A DNA stretch of 64,000 bases. Origin: Rhizohabitans arisaemae (GTDB taxonomy: Bacteria; Actinomycetota; Actinomycetes; Streptosporangiales; Streptosporangiaceae). The stretch covers positions 496,001-560,000 of the forward strand of contig NZ_BLRH01000034.1 of assembly GCF_025996515.1 (NCBI RefSeq), in the 5' to 3' direction. This document shows, piece by piece, positions 7,882-16,505 of this stretch (the first letter of the stretch is position 1; each line of letters opens with the position of its first letter). A program made the position numbers and the translations under genes. The notes under the pieces were generated by a model. That model saw nothing but the letters and a program-made list of their open reading frames with translations. It was not told the origin of the DNA and did not search any database.

Positions 7882-9339
7882 ATGATGAACGGCCGTACCG
7901 ACAGTGTGGAGATCATCAGCCCGAACAACGTGCTGGCCAACGCGATGCTGCGTAGCGTCGACATGGTCCGGCCACGGCTGCAGGCCACCAACCCCGACCG
8001 TGTCGCCTTCTGCGTCGGCACCCAGATCAACGGCGCGCCACACCTGGGAACTTCTCTGGTGCAGACGGCAGCCTTCCTCCTTGCGAAGGCCACCAAGCGG
8101 ACCTTCAACGTCGATGCCGTGGTCCGGTTCGGGGCGCTGGACAATGCGCCGTACGACATCCAGCTCGACCCCGAGACCCACCACTCCTACCAGACAACCT
8201 ACTTCCACGCCCTTGGCCAGGACGGGGTCGCCGATCTGATCGGCAAGTACTATCGGGCCATATTCGACTCCCTCGCCGACTCCACCGGCGTCGACTACGA
8301 GATCGAGACATACTCCACCCAGCAGGCCGACCCGGCCTTCCGTCATGAATTCCTCGCCACCCTCGGACGGCTGGACCAGATCCGCTGGCCGCTGGCCCCC
8401 TCCCACGGCCAGGTCCACATCCGGCTGCCATGCCCGGCCTGTGGCTGGGCGGAGAAACGCGCCGAACGCACCCGGCTGCTGCGCATGGGCTCAGGGGGCG
8501 CGAACTTCGCCGCAGTATGTACCGACCACGGCGACTACGAGATCTCGATCACCGCCGACACCGACGCCTACCTCGATCTGGCCACCCTCTACCGGAATCT
8601 GGTCAAAGAGAGACTGGCAGCCCGCGACCACGTCACATTGTCGGTGATGGTCAAAGGCGGTGACTGGGCCTACGGCTGTCAGCTGGTCGACGAAGCCTTC
8701 GCACAGCTCCCGGGACCGCCACCGCCTCCGCGGGTGTTCACCCCGATGGTACTCACCGACACCGGCGCCAAGCTCTCCAAATCCCTCATTCGCGAAGGGA
8801 AGGTGGCACCGCCGCCTGGAATCCACCCGTGGATGCTGGACGTCACCGAATGGCCCGGCAACACCGACTCCTATGTCGATGCCATGGTCTGGCTGGTCAG
8901 TAGGATGCTCGCCGACCCCAAGCACTTCTACCGCTCCTATACCACCGCCGAACTCGACAGGATCATGACTGCACGCCCCACCATCAAGACGAGCGTGCGC
9001 GCCCGCGAGATGAACCTCTACCGTCGCTACTTCGATCTGGTGGCCGACGGCAGCAAGACCATCGAAGTCCGCGTCCAGTACCCCAACCTGCGCAACCTCG
9101 CCGCCGGCGACCACATCCGGTTCGTGTGCGGTCGTGACGACGCCCTTACCCGCGTCAAGCGTGTCACCCGCTACCCCTCCTTCGAGGAGATGCTCGACAC
9201 CGAAGGCCCCGAGAAGGTCAACCCGACCAGCCCCCGCGACCAGCAGCTCGCCAATATCCGCCGCATCTACGGCCCCGAGAAGGAAGCCCTCGGCGTACTG
9301 GCGATCGAGATCGAGTTGGTCGACACGCCCGGCACTTGA
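7882..9339 (+). CDS. Class I aminoacyl-tRNA-synthetase-like protein fused to a C-terminal ASCH domain
   Basis: 485 residues from tandem ATGs (7882/7885), with GAGAAGG upstream. Residues 40-310 look like a class I synthetase catalytic core: the HIGH-type motif is GAPHLGT (about 51-57), a zinc-ribbon-like CPACG (184-188) pairs with C213/H216, and KLSKSL at 297-302 is the KMSKS motif. The organisation most resembles class I lysyl-tRNA synthetase but is shorter and has no anticodon-binding cage. Residues about 376-480 are an ASCH domain (GSKTIEVRVQYPNL, AAGDHIRF, YPSFEEML, AIEIELV), a PUA-like RNA- or nucleotide-binding fold. Adenylation and transfer of an amino acid onto RNA or a small molecule is the inference. 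It is the last gene of a coupled three-gene cassette, with an internally deleted copy at 14774. Confidence 0.8.
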   Translation: MMNGRTDSVEIISPNNVLANAMLRSVDMVRPRLQATNPDRVAFCVGTQINGAPHLGTSLVQTAAFLLAKATKRTFNVDAVVRFGALDNAPYDIQLDPETHHSYQTTYFHALGQDGVADLIGKYYRAIFDSLADSTGVDYEIETYSTQQADPAFRHEFLATLGRLDQIRWPLAPSHGQVHIRLPCPACGWAEKRAERTRLLRMGSGGANFAAVCTDHGDYEISITADTDAYLDLATLYRNLVKERLAARDHVTLSVMVKGGDWAYGCQLVDEAFAQLPGPPPPPRVFTPMVLTDTGAKLSKSLIREGKVAPPPGIHPWMLDVTEWPGNTDSYVDAMVWLVSRMLADPKHFYRSYTTAELDRIMTARPTIKTSVRAREMNLYRRYFDLVADGSKTIEVRVQYPNLRNLAAGDHIRFVCGRDDALTRVKRVTRYPSFEEMLDTEGPEKVNPTSPRDQQLANIRRIYGPEKEALGVLAIEIELVDTPGT

Positions 9340-9673
9340 TCGGCCATTCGATCCGCGGACCATCCGGGCGGCCGGTCGCGATAACCAACGGCCTCCAACC
9401 CATCGTCGCCATCGCGGCGCGGAGGCTGCGACTACGCACGCCAGGCCGAGCAGGCAACCCCTCGACCGGCTTCGTTCCCGACGGGTTCGTCGACCGGTTG
9501 CGCCTGCCCGGCCCGGCGGACACGCATGTGGACCGGCCACGCCGCGCGCGGCGTGGCCGGTTCGTTCCCTGCCTGATGCACGTCCGTGGGGGCCGGGTTG
9601 CAGGTCGGCGGCCTCGTGCCCATCAGCTCGCCTACCGGCAAGTCCCGGGCGCGCTTGCGGTGCTCGGCTTCGT

Positions 9674-9973
9674 CTACTGAACGGGCTCGGTCTGCCCGCC
9701 GCCGAACACTTCCTGGACGAGCCTCTGCGTCGCCTGCTGGAACGCCGCTGCCATGGACGATGCGGCGTCGTCCACGTAGTTCAGCGCGGCGGTCAGGGTC
9801 GTCCTGCCGTCGGGCGTGCTGTACATCAGCGCCACGTGGCCCGCCATGCCGCCGTTGTGGGTGATGACGGTGCCGCCCTCCGGGCCCGCGTCCCGCACAA
9901 ACCGCTCGGGCTGGAGCCGGTCCCGTATCACGAAGAGGGGCGAGGACGAGGACGAACGTGGCTCGATGGGCAC
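9674..9973 (-). pseudogene. C-terminal fragment of a serine beta-lactamase/D-Ala-D-Ala carboxypeptidase-like protein
   Basis: Only the end of the fold is present: GGTVITHNGGMAGHVALMYS carries the H-x-G element that replaces KTG in class C-type serine hydrolases, followed by GRTTLTAALNY. The SxxK and YxN motifs are absent and the residues before FVIRDRLQPERF are low-complexity serine and unlike the family. I read this as a truncated remnant rather than a functional gene. A complete member of the superfamily is at 58266-59738. Bases 9340-9673 and 9974-10049 show no other gene. Confidence 0.6.
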
Positions 9974-10049
9974 ACTCCTCCTCAGCGCCGCGCCCCCGGG
10001 CGGAACGGTGGACGAGTGACTGACGCTTCATCTCGTCGCTCCAGATGAC

Positions 10050-10162
10050 GCCGCGACGGCCGCCGCGTCCTCTACCGCGCCCGAGACTCCCACGTGCGAT
10101 CACTCGTCAACGAGGCCCTCTTCCACGCCGACCACGAAGTCTCCGGAATCCCCCGCCACGAC
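10050..10162 (+). pseudogene. Duplicated 3' end of the ArsR regulator gene
   Basis: These 113 bases repeat 5999-6111 with only about two substitutions, including the codons for wing and C-terminus (GRRVLYRARDSHVRSLVNEA). There is no start and no upstream half, so it cannot be a gene. With the original it forms direct repeats bracketing about 3.9 kb that contains the synthetase-like/ASCH cassette. Confidence 0.85.
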
Positions 10163-10235
10163 CAAGAGTAGGAAACATCCCTTGACAGAAAGCCGGCGGG
10201 TGCGCCTGCCGTGAGGATGGGCCTGCTCAGGGCCG

Positions 10236-11378
10236 TCATCCTGGTCTGAAGATGTACTCGTGGCGATCGAAGTCGAGTGTCCAGGCATACTGGGCGAGGA
10301 ACGCCTGCGAGATCAGGCCGTCCACCCTCACTCCGCCCAGCTCCGACCAGGGCGCCCGTCGGCCCGGTGCGATCGACAGCAGGTGCCCGTCCTGCTCCAG
10401 CGGGCCGAGTCGCAGCGGGCGGGCGGCCCTGAGGTGGGTTCCGGAGAGCTCGCCGGGCGCAAAACCCCAGGACCGGTACTGGCTCTTGGTGGCGTAAACG
10501 GCGGCCTGGCGAAGTGTGCCGCCGTCCTCCAGCAACTGGACCAGTCCGGAGTCAACGAAGAAGGTCAGGTCGAGCTCGCCGTAGCCGCCGGCGGCGAACA
10601 TGAAGTGGTCGCCCCACAGATGGAACGGCATCCGCGTGCCGCCGGGCGGGACGGCCGATCCGCGCGGGGCCAGCAGCAGCCGGTCCCCCGGGGTGTCGAT
10701 GGTGGACAGGAACCGCCGCAGCAGGCAGGTGCCCATGATCACGAGGTCCTGCGGGCCGGCGAGCGTCGGCAGGATGTCCACGGGCACGTTCGTGAGCACC
10801 GTCCCGCCCAGGTTCAGCTCGCCGACGAGACCTGCGCGGGCGTGCGTCGAGGTGACGCCGTGGAAGAGACGCCCGTTCGAAACCGACTGGACGCCCACCG
10901 CGGCCGCCCGCTCGGAACCCATCACCAGGAACGTGCCGCCGGTGTCGAGGTGGAGAAGCGTGCGGCGGCCGTTGAGTGTGGCCTCGACAGCCGGCAGGTA
11001 CGGGGCCAACGGCTGGTCGGCGAACGGCAGCTCGACCGGACCGGCCGCCTTCAACGACATCGGGTGATCGCGTTGCAAGGCCAGCTTCGGCGGGATGCGT
11101 CGATGTCTGCGGCGCAGGTGCTCACATGCCCGGCCGGGCTGGTCGAGGTGCAGCAAGGCGTCGGCGATCGGCAGGTCCAGCGCACGGCGCGGGCGACGGA
11201 GGCGGTCGTATCGGCTCAGCGCCTCCGCCAACCGGCCGCGTACGAGATCGGCCAGGAGCGGCAGTTGCTCGTCTCCGGCTGCGGCGGCGAGCCGTGCGGC
11301 CCGGTCGACGTCGCCGGCCTGCCATGCACTCCGGGCGGCGGCCGTTTCCTTGACCATTCCCGGCCACAACGGCCTCAT
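10236..11378 (-). CDS. Retropepsin-like aspartyl protease family protein
   Basis: 380 residues, no signal peptide. Residues 1-110 are alanine/arginine-rich and probably helical (TPR-like). Two aspartate motifs are visible: LLHLDTGGTF with D145-T-G, and FFVDSGLV with D276-S-G, in the spacing expected of two lobes of a pepsin/retropepsin-type fold. Each is followed by hydrophobic strand sequence (VIMGTCLLRRF; LISQAFL), as in Asp_protease_2-like proteins. Whether it cleaves peptides is unproven. Its ATG overlaps the stop of the ArsR-type gene upstream (11375-11378), so the two are co-translated and probably co-regulated by that regulator. The 73 bases 10163-10235 are noncoding. Confidence 0.72.
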   Translation of the reverse strand: MRPLWPGMVKETAAARSAWQAGDVDRAARLAAAAGDEQLPLLADLVRGRLAEALSRYDRLRRPRRALDLPIADALLHLDQPGRACEHLRRRHRRIPPKLALQRDHPMSLKAAGPVELPFADQPLAPYLPAVEATLNGRRTLLHLDTGGTFLVMGSERAAAVGVQSVSNGRLFHGVTSTHARAGLVGELNLGGTVLTNVPVDILPTLAGPQDLVIMGTCLLRRFLSTIDTPGDRLLLAPRGSAVPPGGTRMPFHLWGDHFMFAAGGYGELDLTFFVDSGLVQLLEDGGTLRQAAVYATKSQYRSWGFAPGELSGTHLRAARPLRLGPLEQDGHLLSIAPGRRAPWSELGGVRVDGLISQAFLAQYAWTLDFDRHEYIFRPG

Positions 11379-11971
11379 GGCTGCGCCGGTCCGGCCGTGA
11401 TCGTGCCAGGGTCCCCCGGTCCGAGGTCGGGGGACGTGCCCGCGACCGGATCACCCGGTCTGAGATCGAGAGCGGCGGCCAGTATCGCCAGCAGGGGGAT
11501 GACGGCCTGCGGATACATCTCGTACGCCCCTCGCCTCCGCTGGGTGATCAGCCCGGCCCGCTGCAGCTCGCGCAGGTGGTGGTACAGGTGCCCGGTGGAG
11601 TTCTCCCCGCCGAGTGTCTCCTGCAGCTCGGCGGAGGTACACGTGCCGCCGACGAGCCTGCCGAGGAGTGCCAGCCGGGGCGGGCTGCCCATCGCCTCCA
11701 GCACCGCGGCGGTGTGCGTCCAGTCGGCCGCCATGAGGTCGTCAACCTCGTGCTCCCCGGCCCAGGTGTATTCCAGGCCGTTGACGTGGACGGCCCCCTG
11801 GTAAGCCACCGTGCCTGCGGCGCCGTTCTCGGTGGCACGCTCGCGGAACTGCTGGGCGAGCTCCAACGCGGACGAGCTGCGGGGCGCGTCGAGGCGCTCG
11901 TCGTGAGGCATCTCGGCCTGCCGTTCCAGGCGGGCTATCCGCTGTTCCAGTGCCGCCAGGCGGTCTTCCAT
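11375..11971 (-). CDS. ArsR-type winged-helix regulator with N-terminal coiled coil
   Basis: 198 residues from the ATG at 11971, chosen because GGAGGAGCGT precedes it and because any longer start would lie within the operator repeats. The protein begins MEDRLAALEQRIARLERQAE, a short coiled coil, and the DNA-binding domain is C-terminal: LEAMGSPPRLALLGRLVGG, then STGHLYHHLRELQRAGLITQ and RRRGAYEMYP. This order (coiled coil, linker, HTH) differs from the small metal-sensing ArsR proteins. Direct repeats immediately upstream are probably its own binding sites. It is translationally coupled to the retropepsin-like protease. Confidence 0.8.
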   Translation of the reverse strand: MEDRLAALEQRIARLERQAEMPHDERLDAPRSSSALELAQQFRERATENGAAGTVAYQGAVHVNGLEYTWAGEHEVDDLMAADWTHTAAVLEAMGSPPRLALLGRLVGGTCTSAELQETLGGENSTGHLYHHLRELQRAGLITQRRRGAYEMYPQAVIPLLAILAAALDLRPGDPVAGTSPDLGPGDPGTITAGPAQP

Positions 11972-11980
11972 ACGCTCCTC

Positions 11981-12022
11981 CGATATTCCGTAACTCCGAT
12001 ATTCCGTAACTCCGTAATATCG
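11981..12022. promoter_or_regulatory. Tandem operator repeats of the ArsR/protease operon
   Basis: CGATATTCCGTAACTC occurs twice head to tail (11981-11996 and 11997-12012), then CGTAATATCG (12013-12022) closes it as a near inverted half of the first ten bases. The array ends 10 bases upstream of the regulator's ATG, a position suited to autoregulation. Confidence 0.65.
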
Positions 12023-12073
12023 TAGCCGATGGGAAGGGTGGGGCAATCCGCGGGAGCGGCATCCGGAGAAGGC

Positions 12074-12751
12074 GTGAAGACGTGGAGGTGGACGGGCAAC
12101 GCCGCCCCCTCAGCCGCCCATCCCGAGGTCGGCGAGTGGGCAGAGACCGAGATGGTCCACGCCACCGCGAGAACCCCCGGCACGTCGCCGGAGGATTACG
12201 AGTGGGAGGACAGCCGACTCGGGGAGATCTACACGATCGTCTTCGTCCGCGGGCTCAACGAGCACGAGGTGCTACGCCGACTCGGCGCCGCGGACGAGGA
12301 CATTCGGCTGATCGGAGACGAGGAGCACTCCCAGCCGGAAGGACCGGAGATCATCACCGTGAGGCGCATCGGGGACCGTACGGTCACGATCGAGGACTGC
12401 GGCTTCCGCGGCGCGCAACCGGATGTTCTGGGCGCCCTGTCATGCAACGGCGGAGAGGCTGTGGCGGTGCAGCAGGATGACTACGCCCAGCACCATGTCG
12501 CCTATGCCGTCGACGGCGAGCTCGTCACCGCCGTCAATCCGAAGTTCCCCCTCGAAAGACATGGCACAGATCCCGATCGGCTCAATCGCCACCTTCGCGA
12601 GCTGGGCATCGATCCGGCCGCCGACGACCACATCGACAACCCCGTCCCCGCCGCCCCGGCGATCGCTGGCCGCATCACCGACGTCACGGTCACTCCGCAA
12701 CACCTTCGCCGCCCCGTCCTGGGTGCAGCCATACTTGGCGCCTACTTCTGA
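12074..12751 (+). CDS. DUF6461-like protein
   Basis: 225 residues from GTG 12074, which has GGAGAAGG just upstream. ATG 12029 and ATG 12152 are in-frame alternatives, and recognisable conservation begins only at DYEWEDS. The core IYTIVFVRGLNEHEVLRRLGA resembles DUF6461, an actinobacterial family of unknown function whose members often describe themselves by a (V/T)FVRGL...EVL.RLG segment. VQQDDYAQHHVAYAVDGELV and FPLERHGTDPDRL follow. It is divergent from the ArsR/protease operon and shares its operator region, so it could be regulated with it. No membrane segment or enzyme motif is seen. Confidence 0.6.
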   Translation: MKTWRWTGNAAPSAAHPEVGEWAETEMVHATARTPGTSPEDYEWEDSRLGEIYTIVFVRGLNEHEVLRRLGAADEDIRLIGDEEHSQPEGPEIITVRRIGDRTVTIEDCGFRGAQPDVLGALSCNGGEAVAVQQDDYAQHHVAYAVDGELVTAVNPKFPLERHGTDPDRLNRHLRELGIDPAADDHIDNPVPAAPAIAGRITDVTVTPQHLRRPVLGAAILGAYF

Positions 12752-13088
12752 ATGGCTGACGGCATCTTCAAGGTCGGCGTGGGTAGGCAGGGTGTAGCGG
12801 CGGGTGTCCAGGACCGCGATATCAGAAGCTCTGATGGGAGGGCGTCGTCGGCGCGTTGATCGGGCCCAAAGTCCCGAGGCCACGCTCAGGTCAAGTCCGT
12901 TCTGGGGTCGGTCAAGATACGACGGAAACCGGAAACCAGTGATCTTGAGTTCAACTTGCCGCAGGTGAGGTGCTGGGGCGGATCGGCGTCGGCTGCCCGA
13001 CCAGGGACAGCGATGCGCAAACGCAGCCGGAGGCCCGATCTTGTGTCACCGTTCGCAGTGGACTTCTTCGCGTACCCGCTCAGATCGG
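12752..13088. other. Intergenic stretch without a supported gene
   Basis: Short open frames exist on both strands, but none has a ribosome site or a recognisable product. A leftward peptide including VLDTRRYTLPTHADLEDAV could be a decayed coding piece. I see no hairpin or repeat of note. Confidence 0.4.
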
Positions 13089-13670
13089 TCAACGGCGCAC
13101 CCGATAGCGCAGGTGAAGCACCCGGTTGCCCTGAATCACCACGTCAGGATCCTCCAACAGGTGCTGCGCGTGGACCGACCCGAAGTAGCGCTTGCCGGAC
13201 CCGAACACGACGGGTACGACGTCCATGCGCACCTCGTCGATCAGGCCCGCGGCAAGCACCTGGCCACCGACGTCGCCAGCGGCGACCTCGACCATGCGGT
13301 CACCCGCAAGCTCCTGCGCCTTGGCCACGGCTGCCTCAACGCCGTCGACGAAGTGAAACGGCGCCTCGGGGTCCCAGCCCTCGGGCATCGGCCGGTGCGA
13401 CACGACGACCACGTGGTCGATGCCGCCCGGAGGCTTGCCGCCCCAACCGTCCGTCAGGTCGAAGACGTGGCGGCCGACGATCGTGACTCCGATCTGGTCC
13501 CAGTACGCCCGGGTGTGGTCGTAGGACGTCTGCGACACCTTCAGCTCGCCGCTCTCGTCCAACGGGACGTCACCGCTGGACAACCAGTCGAACAGCGGTC
13601 CGGGCTGGTCATTCTCGTCCGCGACGAAGCCGTCCACCGACACCGAGCTGTACATGACCACCTTGCCCAC
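13089..13670 (-). CDS. Dihydrofolate reductase/RibD C-terminal-like protein
   Basis: 193 residues from a GTG with GAGGAG upstream. It opens with MGKVVMYSSVSVDGFVADEN, the standard N-terminus of RibD_C-type stand-alone reductases, and continues with TIVGRHVFDLTDGWGG and DHVVVVSHRPMPEGW, ending in EVRMDVVPVVFGSGKRYFG. These NADPH-binding proteins are common in actinomycetes; their substrates are mostly unknown and they are not the folate enzyme. Full length for the group. It lies downstream of the AraC gene on the same strand with a 66-base gap, so read-through is possible but not demonstrated. Confidence 0.85.
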   Translation of the reverse strand: MGKVVMYSSVSVDGFVADENDQPGPLFDWLSSGDVPLDESGELKVSQTSYDHTRAYWDQIGVTIVGRHVFDLTDGWGGKPPGGIDHVVVVSHRPMPEGWDPEAPFHFVDGVEAAVAKAQELAGDRMVEVAAGDVGGQVLAAGLIDEVRMDVVPVVFGSGKRYFGSVHAQHLLEDPDVVIQGNRVLHLRYRVRR

Positions 13671-13736
13671 GGGGCTCTCCTCTGCTTTGGGGTGCCCCCA
13701 AATTAGCGTGTCGTGAGCTGTCGCTCTTGTAGGAAA

Positions 13737-14582
13737 TCAATCGGCCGGCAGCGGCCAGCCGTCCAGCGCGTGGCCGGGATGTTCGCGCAGGAACCGCCGC
13801 CGGACTTCGACGTACCGGGTCGGCGTGAGCCCGGTGAACGCCCGGAACTCGTGGCCGAAGTGGGCCTGGTCGAAGTAGCCTGCGCTACCGGCGAGGTCGC
13901 CCCAGTCGATCGGTCCGGCGGGGTTGATCGCGAACACGGTGGCGGCGAAGCGGTAGGTGCGGGCCAGCCGCTTCGGCGTGACGCCGATGAGCTCCTTGAA
14001 CCGCTGTGCCAGATGAGTGCTGCTGACACCGGCTGCCACGCTCAGGTCGCCGATCGCCACCGCCCCGCTGGTCGCCGCGATGACGCTGCTCGTATGGCGG
14101 ACCAGCCCCAGGCCGGCGGTCTCGCACAGCCGTCGCATCAGCTCCTCCTCGAGCAGCGTCAGCATCTCGTGCGGTCCGTCCGCCGTGGCCAGCCGGTCTC
14201 GCAGCTCAGCAATGGCGGGCCGCCCCCAAACCTGCTCTACCGTCACCGGCCGGTCACACAGCTCGACCGCGGGCATCGGCAGGAACGGCGTCAGCCCCCA
14301 CGGCTTGAAGTGCACGCCGACGGACCGGGTCCGGAGTGGGTAGCCGAACTCCAACGCGCGGGTGGGCATGGTGACCACGCAGCCGTCGGCGTACTCGGCC
14401 GTCTCGATGTCGGTGCCGGCGCGGATGCGGAACGGCGCCCCGAGGTTGACGATGAGCAACGCCGCCGGCATCGGCGGCAGCGTCAGCCGGGCGTACGGCG
14501 GCGCACCCTCCAGGTAGTAAAGGTCGTCGATCAGCCCGTCCAGCGGCGGTCGCGGCACTCTGGACACGTACTCCACGCCCAC
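13737..14582 (-). CDS. AraC-family transcriptional regulator
   Basis: 281 residues, GTG start. An N-terminal sensor region (about 1-150) precedes two helix-turn-helix units: AIGDLSVAAGVSSTHLAQRF and the second at WGDLAGSAGYFDQAHFGHEF, followed by the typical FTGLTPTRYVEVRR. The arrangement is that of DUF6597/AraC one-component regulators. Ligand unknown; the DHFR-like gene downstream is the nearest plausible target. Confidence 0.88.
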   Translation of the reverse strand: MGVEYVSRVPRPPLDGLIDDLYYLEGAPPYARLTLPPMPAALLIVNLGAPFRIRAGTDIETAEYADGCVVTMPTRALEFGYPLRTRSVGVHFKPWGLTPFLPMPAVELCDRPVTVEQVWGRPAIAELRDRLATADGPHEMLTLLEEELMRRLCETAGLGLVRHTSSVIAATSGAVAIGDLSVAAGVSSTHLAQRFKELIGVTPKRLARTYRFAATVFAINPAGPIDWGDLAGSAGYFDQAHFGHEFRAFTGLTPTRYVEVRRRFLREHPGHALDGWPLPAD

Positions 14583-14634
14583 AGTATCGCCGACGCCCCG
14601 CCGGCATCGAGCGCCGGAATGGTCCAGCCGCGCT

Positions 14635-15703
14635 GCCCGAGCTGCATACCGCCCCGGGCCTACTACGACACCGGCTACCGGCCCGTCTTCGTCCCCGCAG
14701 ACGAACCGGGACGTCGCGTCGACTTCATTCTTGCCCAGATTCCCGCGCCGACATCCTGACCGAGAAGGGCACGATGATGAAGGGCCGTACCGACAGTGTG
14801 GAGATCATCAGCCCGAATAACGTGCCGGCCAACGCGATGCTGCGTAGCGTCGACACAGGGGGCGCGGACTTCGCCGCGGTCTGCACCGACCACGGCGACT
14901 ACGAGATCTCGATCACCGCCGACACCGACGCCTACCTCGATCTGGCCACCCTCTACCGGAATCTGGTCAAAGAGAGACTGGCAGCCCGCGACCACGTCAC
15001 ATTGTCGGTGATGGTCAAAGGCGGTGACTGGGCCTACGGCTGTCAGCTGGTCGACGAAGCCTTCGCACAGCTCCCGGGACCGCCACCGCCTCCGCGGGTG
15101 TTCACCCCGATGGTACTCACCGACACCGGCGCCAAGCTCTCCAAATCCCTCATTCGCGAAGGGAAGGTGGCACCGCCGCCTGGAATCCACCCGTGGATGC
15201 TGGACGTCACCGAATGGCCCGGCAACACCGACTCCCATGTCGATGCCATGGTCTGGCTGGTCAGTAGGATGCTCGCCGACCCCAAGCACTTCTACCGCTC
15301 CTATACCACCGCCGAACTCGACAGGATCATGACTGCACGCCCCACCATCAAGACGAGCGTGCGCGCCCGCGAGATGAACCTCTACCGTCGCTACTTCGAT
15401 CTGGTGGCCGACGGCAGCAAGACCATCGAAGTCCGCGTCCAGTACCCCAACCTGCGCAACCTCGCCGCCGGCGACCACATCCGGTTCGTGTGCGGTCGTG
15501 ACGACGCCCTTACCCGCGTCAAGCGTGTCACCCGCTACCCCTCCTTCGAGGAGATGCTCGACACCGAAGGCCCCGAGAAGGTCAACCCGACCAGCCCCCG
15601 CGACCAGCAGCTCGCCAATATCCGCCGCATCTACGGTCCCGAGAAGGAAGCCCTCGGCGTACTGGCAATCGAGATCGAGTTGGTCGACGAGCCCACCATC
15701 TGA
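14635..15703 (+). pseudogene. Collapsed second copy of the synthetase-like/ASCH cassette
   Basis: Bases 14635-14659 match 6800-6824 of the first cassette gene, and from 14660 the sequence jumps to match 7768 onward in the NTPase gene. The frame starting at ATG 14774 then encodes 309 residues matching the synthetase-like/ASCH protein, but residues about 28-203 are missing: the join at 14855/14856 corresponds to removal of 7964-8491 (528 bases, exactly 176 codons). The HIGH motif and CPACG are lost; KLSKS and the entire ASCH domain remain. The reading frame is intact and the rest is nearly identical, so a short ASCH-containing protein could still be made, although loss of ATP-binding residues argues against synthetase chemistry. 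The last residues differ (VDEPTI). Confidence 0.85.
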
Positions 15704-15842
15704 GCAGCCGGCCGAACTCGGCCGACAGCGGTGACCCAGCGGCCTCCAGCCCATGTCACCGCCCATTCGGATATCGCTCAAACCTGAGATCAGACCAATC
15801 GGGCGGCCTGTGGCACCCAGATGGGATGGCCCTGAGATCGGC

Positions 15843-16325
15843 CTATTGTTTCGATACTCGGCTGAGAATACGGCTCATCTCCCCGCGATATGTCGAACCG
15901 AGTTTCGTTACGACGTCCTGATAGGCCCCAGGACCGTCTTTCATTCGACTGAGCCAGTTTTCGGGCAGTAGCACACGGTCACCGACTTCCAAGGGCATCG
16001 ACCCTCTCCACCGATATGCATACTTTCCGACCTCGACGACTTGATCCCCGTCTACCTCGTAGACCCTGGAGGCCTCGTCAAGGAGCGCCTCCAGCTCCTT
16101 AACCCGCTGTTCAAGCCATTCAATCCGCTGTTCTCCGGACCACTTCTCCTTCCCGAGCCGGAGTCCTTCATTGTGCCCGCGACCGTAGGCTTGGGCCAGC
16201 TCACGGTCATGTTCGGTGGCATGGACACCGCACGCGACGTCGAATCCGTACAACCGAACGCGACAGGGCTTGCCGGACTTGGTTGGACGGCCACAGGTCC
16301 GGATGTCGGAAACCTGATCGCTCAT
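15843..16325 (-). CDS. Small Cys-motif/coiled-coil protein of unknown function
   Basis: 160 residues from ATG 16325, chosen for GGAGCTGCT just upstream (a longer start at 16364 is possible). Near the N-terminus CGRPTKSGKPCRVRLYGF followed by ACGVHATEHD has the form C-x2-PT-x-GxPC...C-x2-H, a small zinc-binding motif seen in mobile-element and actinobacterial proteins. A charged coiled coil follows (EQRIEWLEQRVKELEALLDE), and then a beta-rich tail. No function can be assigned. The base composition is noticeably less GC-rich than neighbours, which fits acquired DNA. Confidence 0.6.
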   Translation of the reverse strand: MSDQVSDIRTCGRPTKSGKPCRVRLYGFDVACGVHATEHDRELAQAYGRGHNEGLRLGKEKWSGEQRIEWLEQRVKELEALLDEASRVYEVDGDQVVEVGKYAYRWRGSMPLEVGDRVLLPENWLSRMKDGPGAYQDVVTKLGSTYRGEMSRILSRVSKQ

Positions 16326-16505
16326 AGCAGCTCCAATGTGTGAATAATCAGATCTGGCCCTCATCGCAGAATTCCGCCCTCCGAAGCCCTACGCAACCGG
16401 ATTCCAGTGGGACGCCCCTATGGCCCCAATTGGACAGGCCCGTATCAGAGAGCGGAAATTTACGCGTCACCCGGACAATCAGGGTTGGTTCTGAGACCAT
16501 GCGGC

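Noticed and set aside
9440..9570. Palindrome around CACGCCGCGCGCGGCGTGGCCGG-like sequence as a replication or integration site
   Set aside because: Simple GC-rich foldback after the cassette; no partner repeat, integrase or origin feature, so nothing beyond a possible terminator can be claimed.
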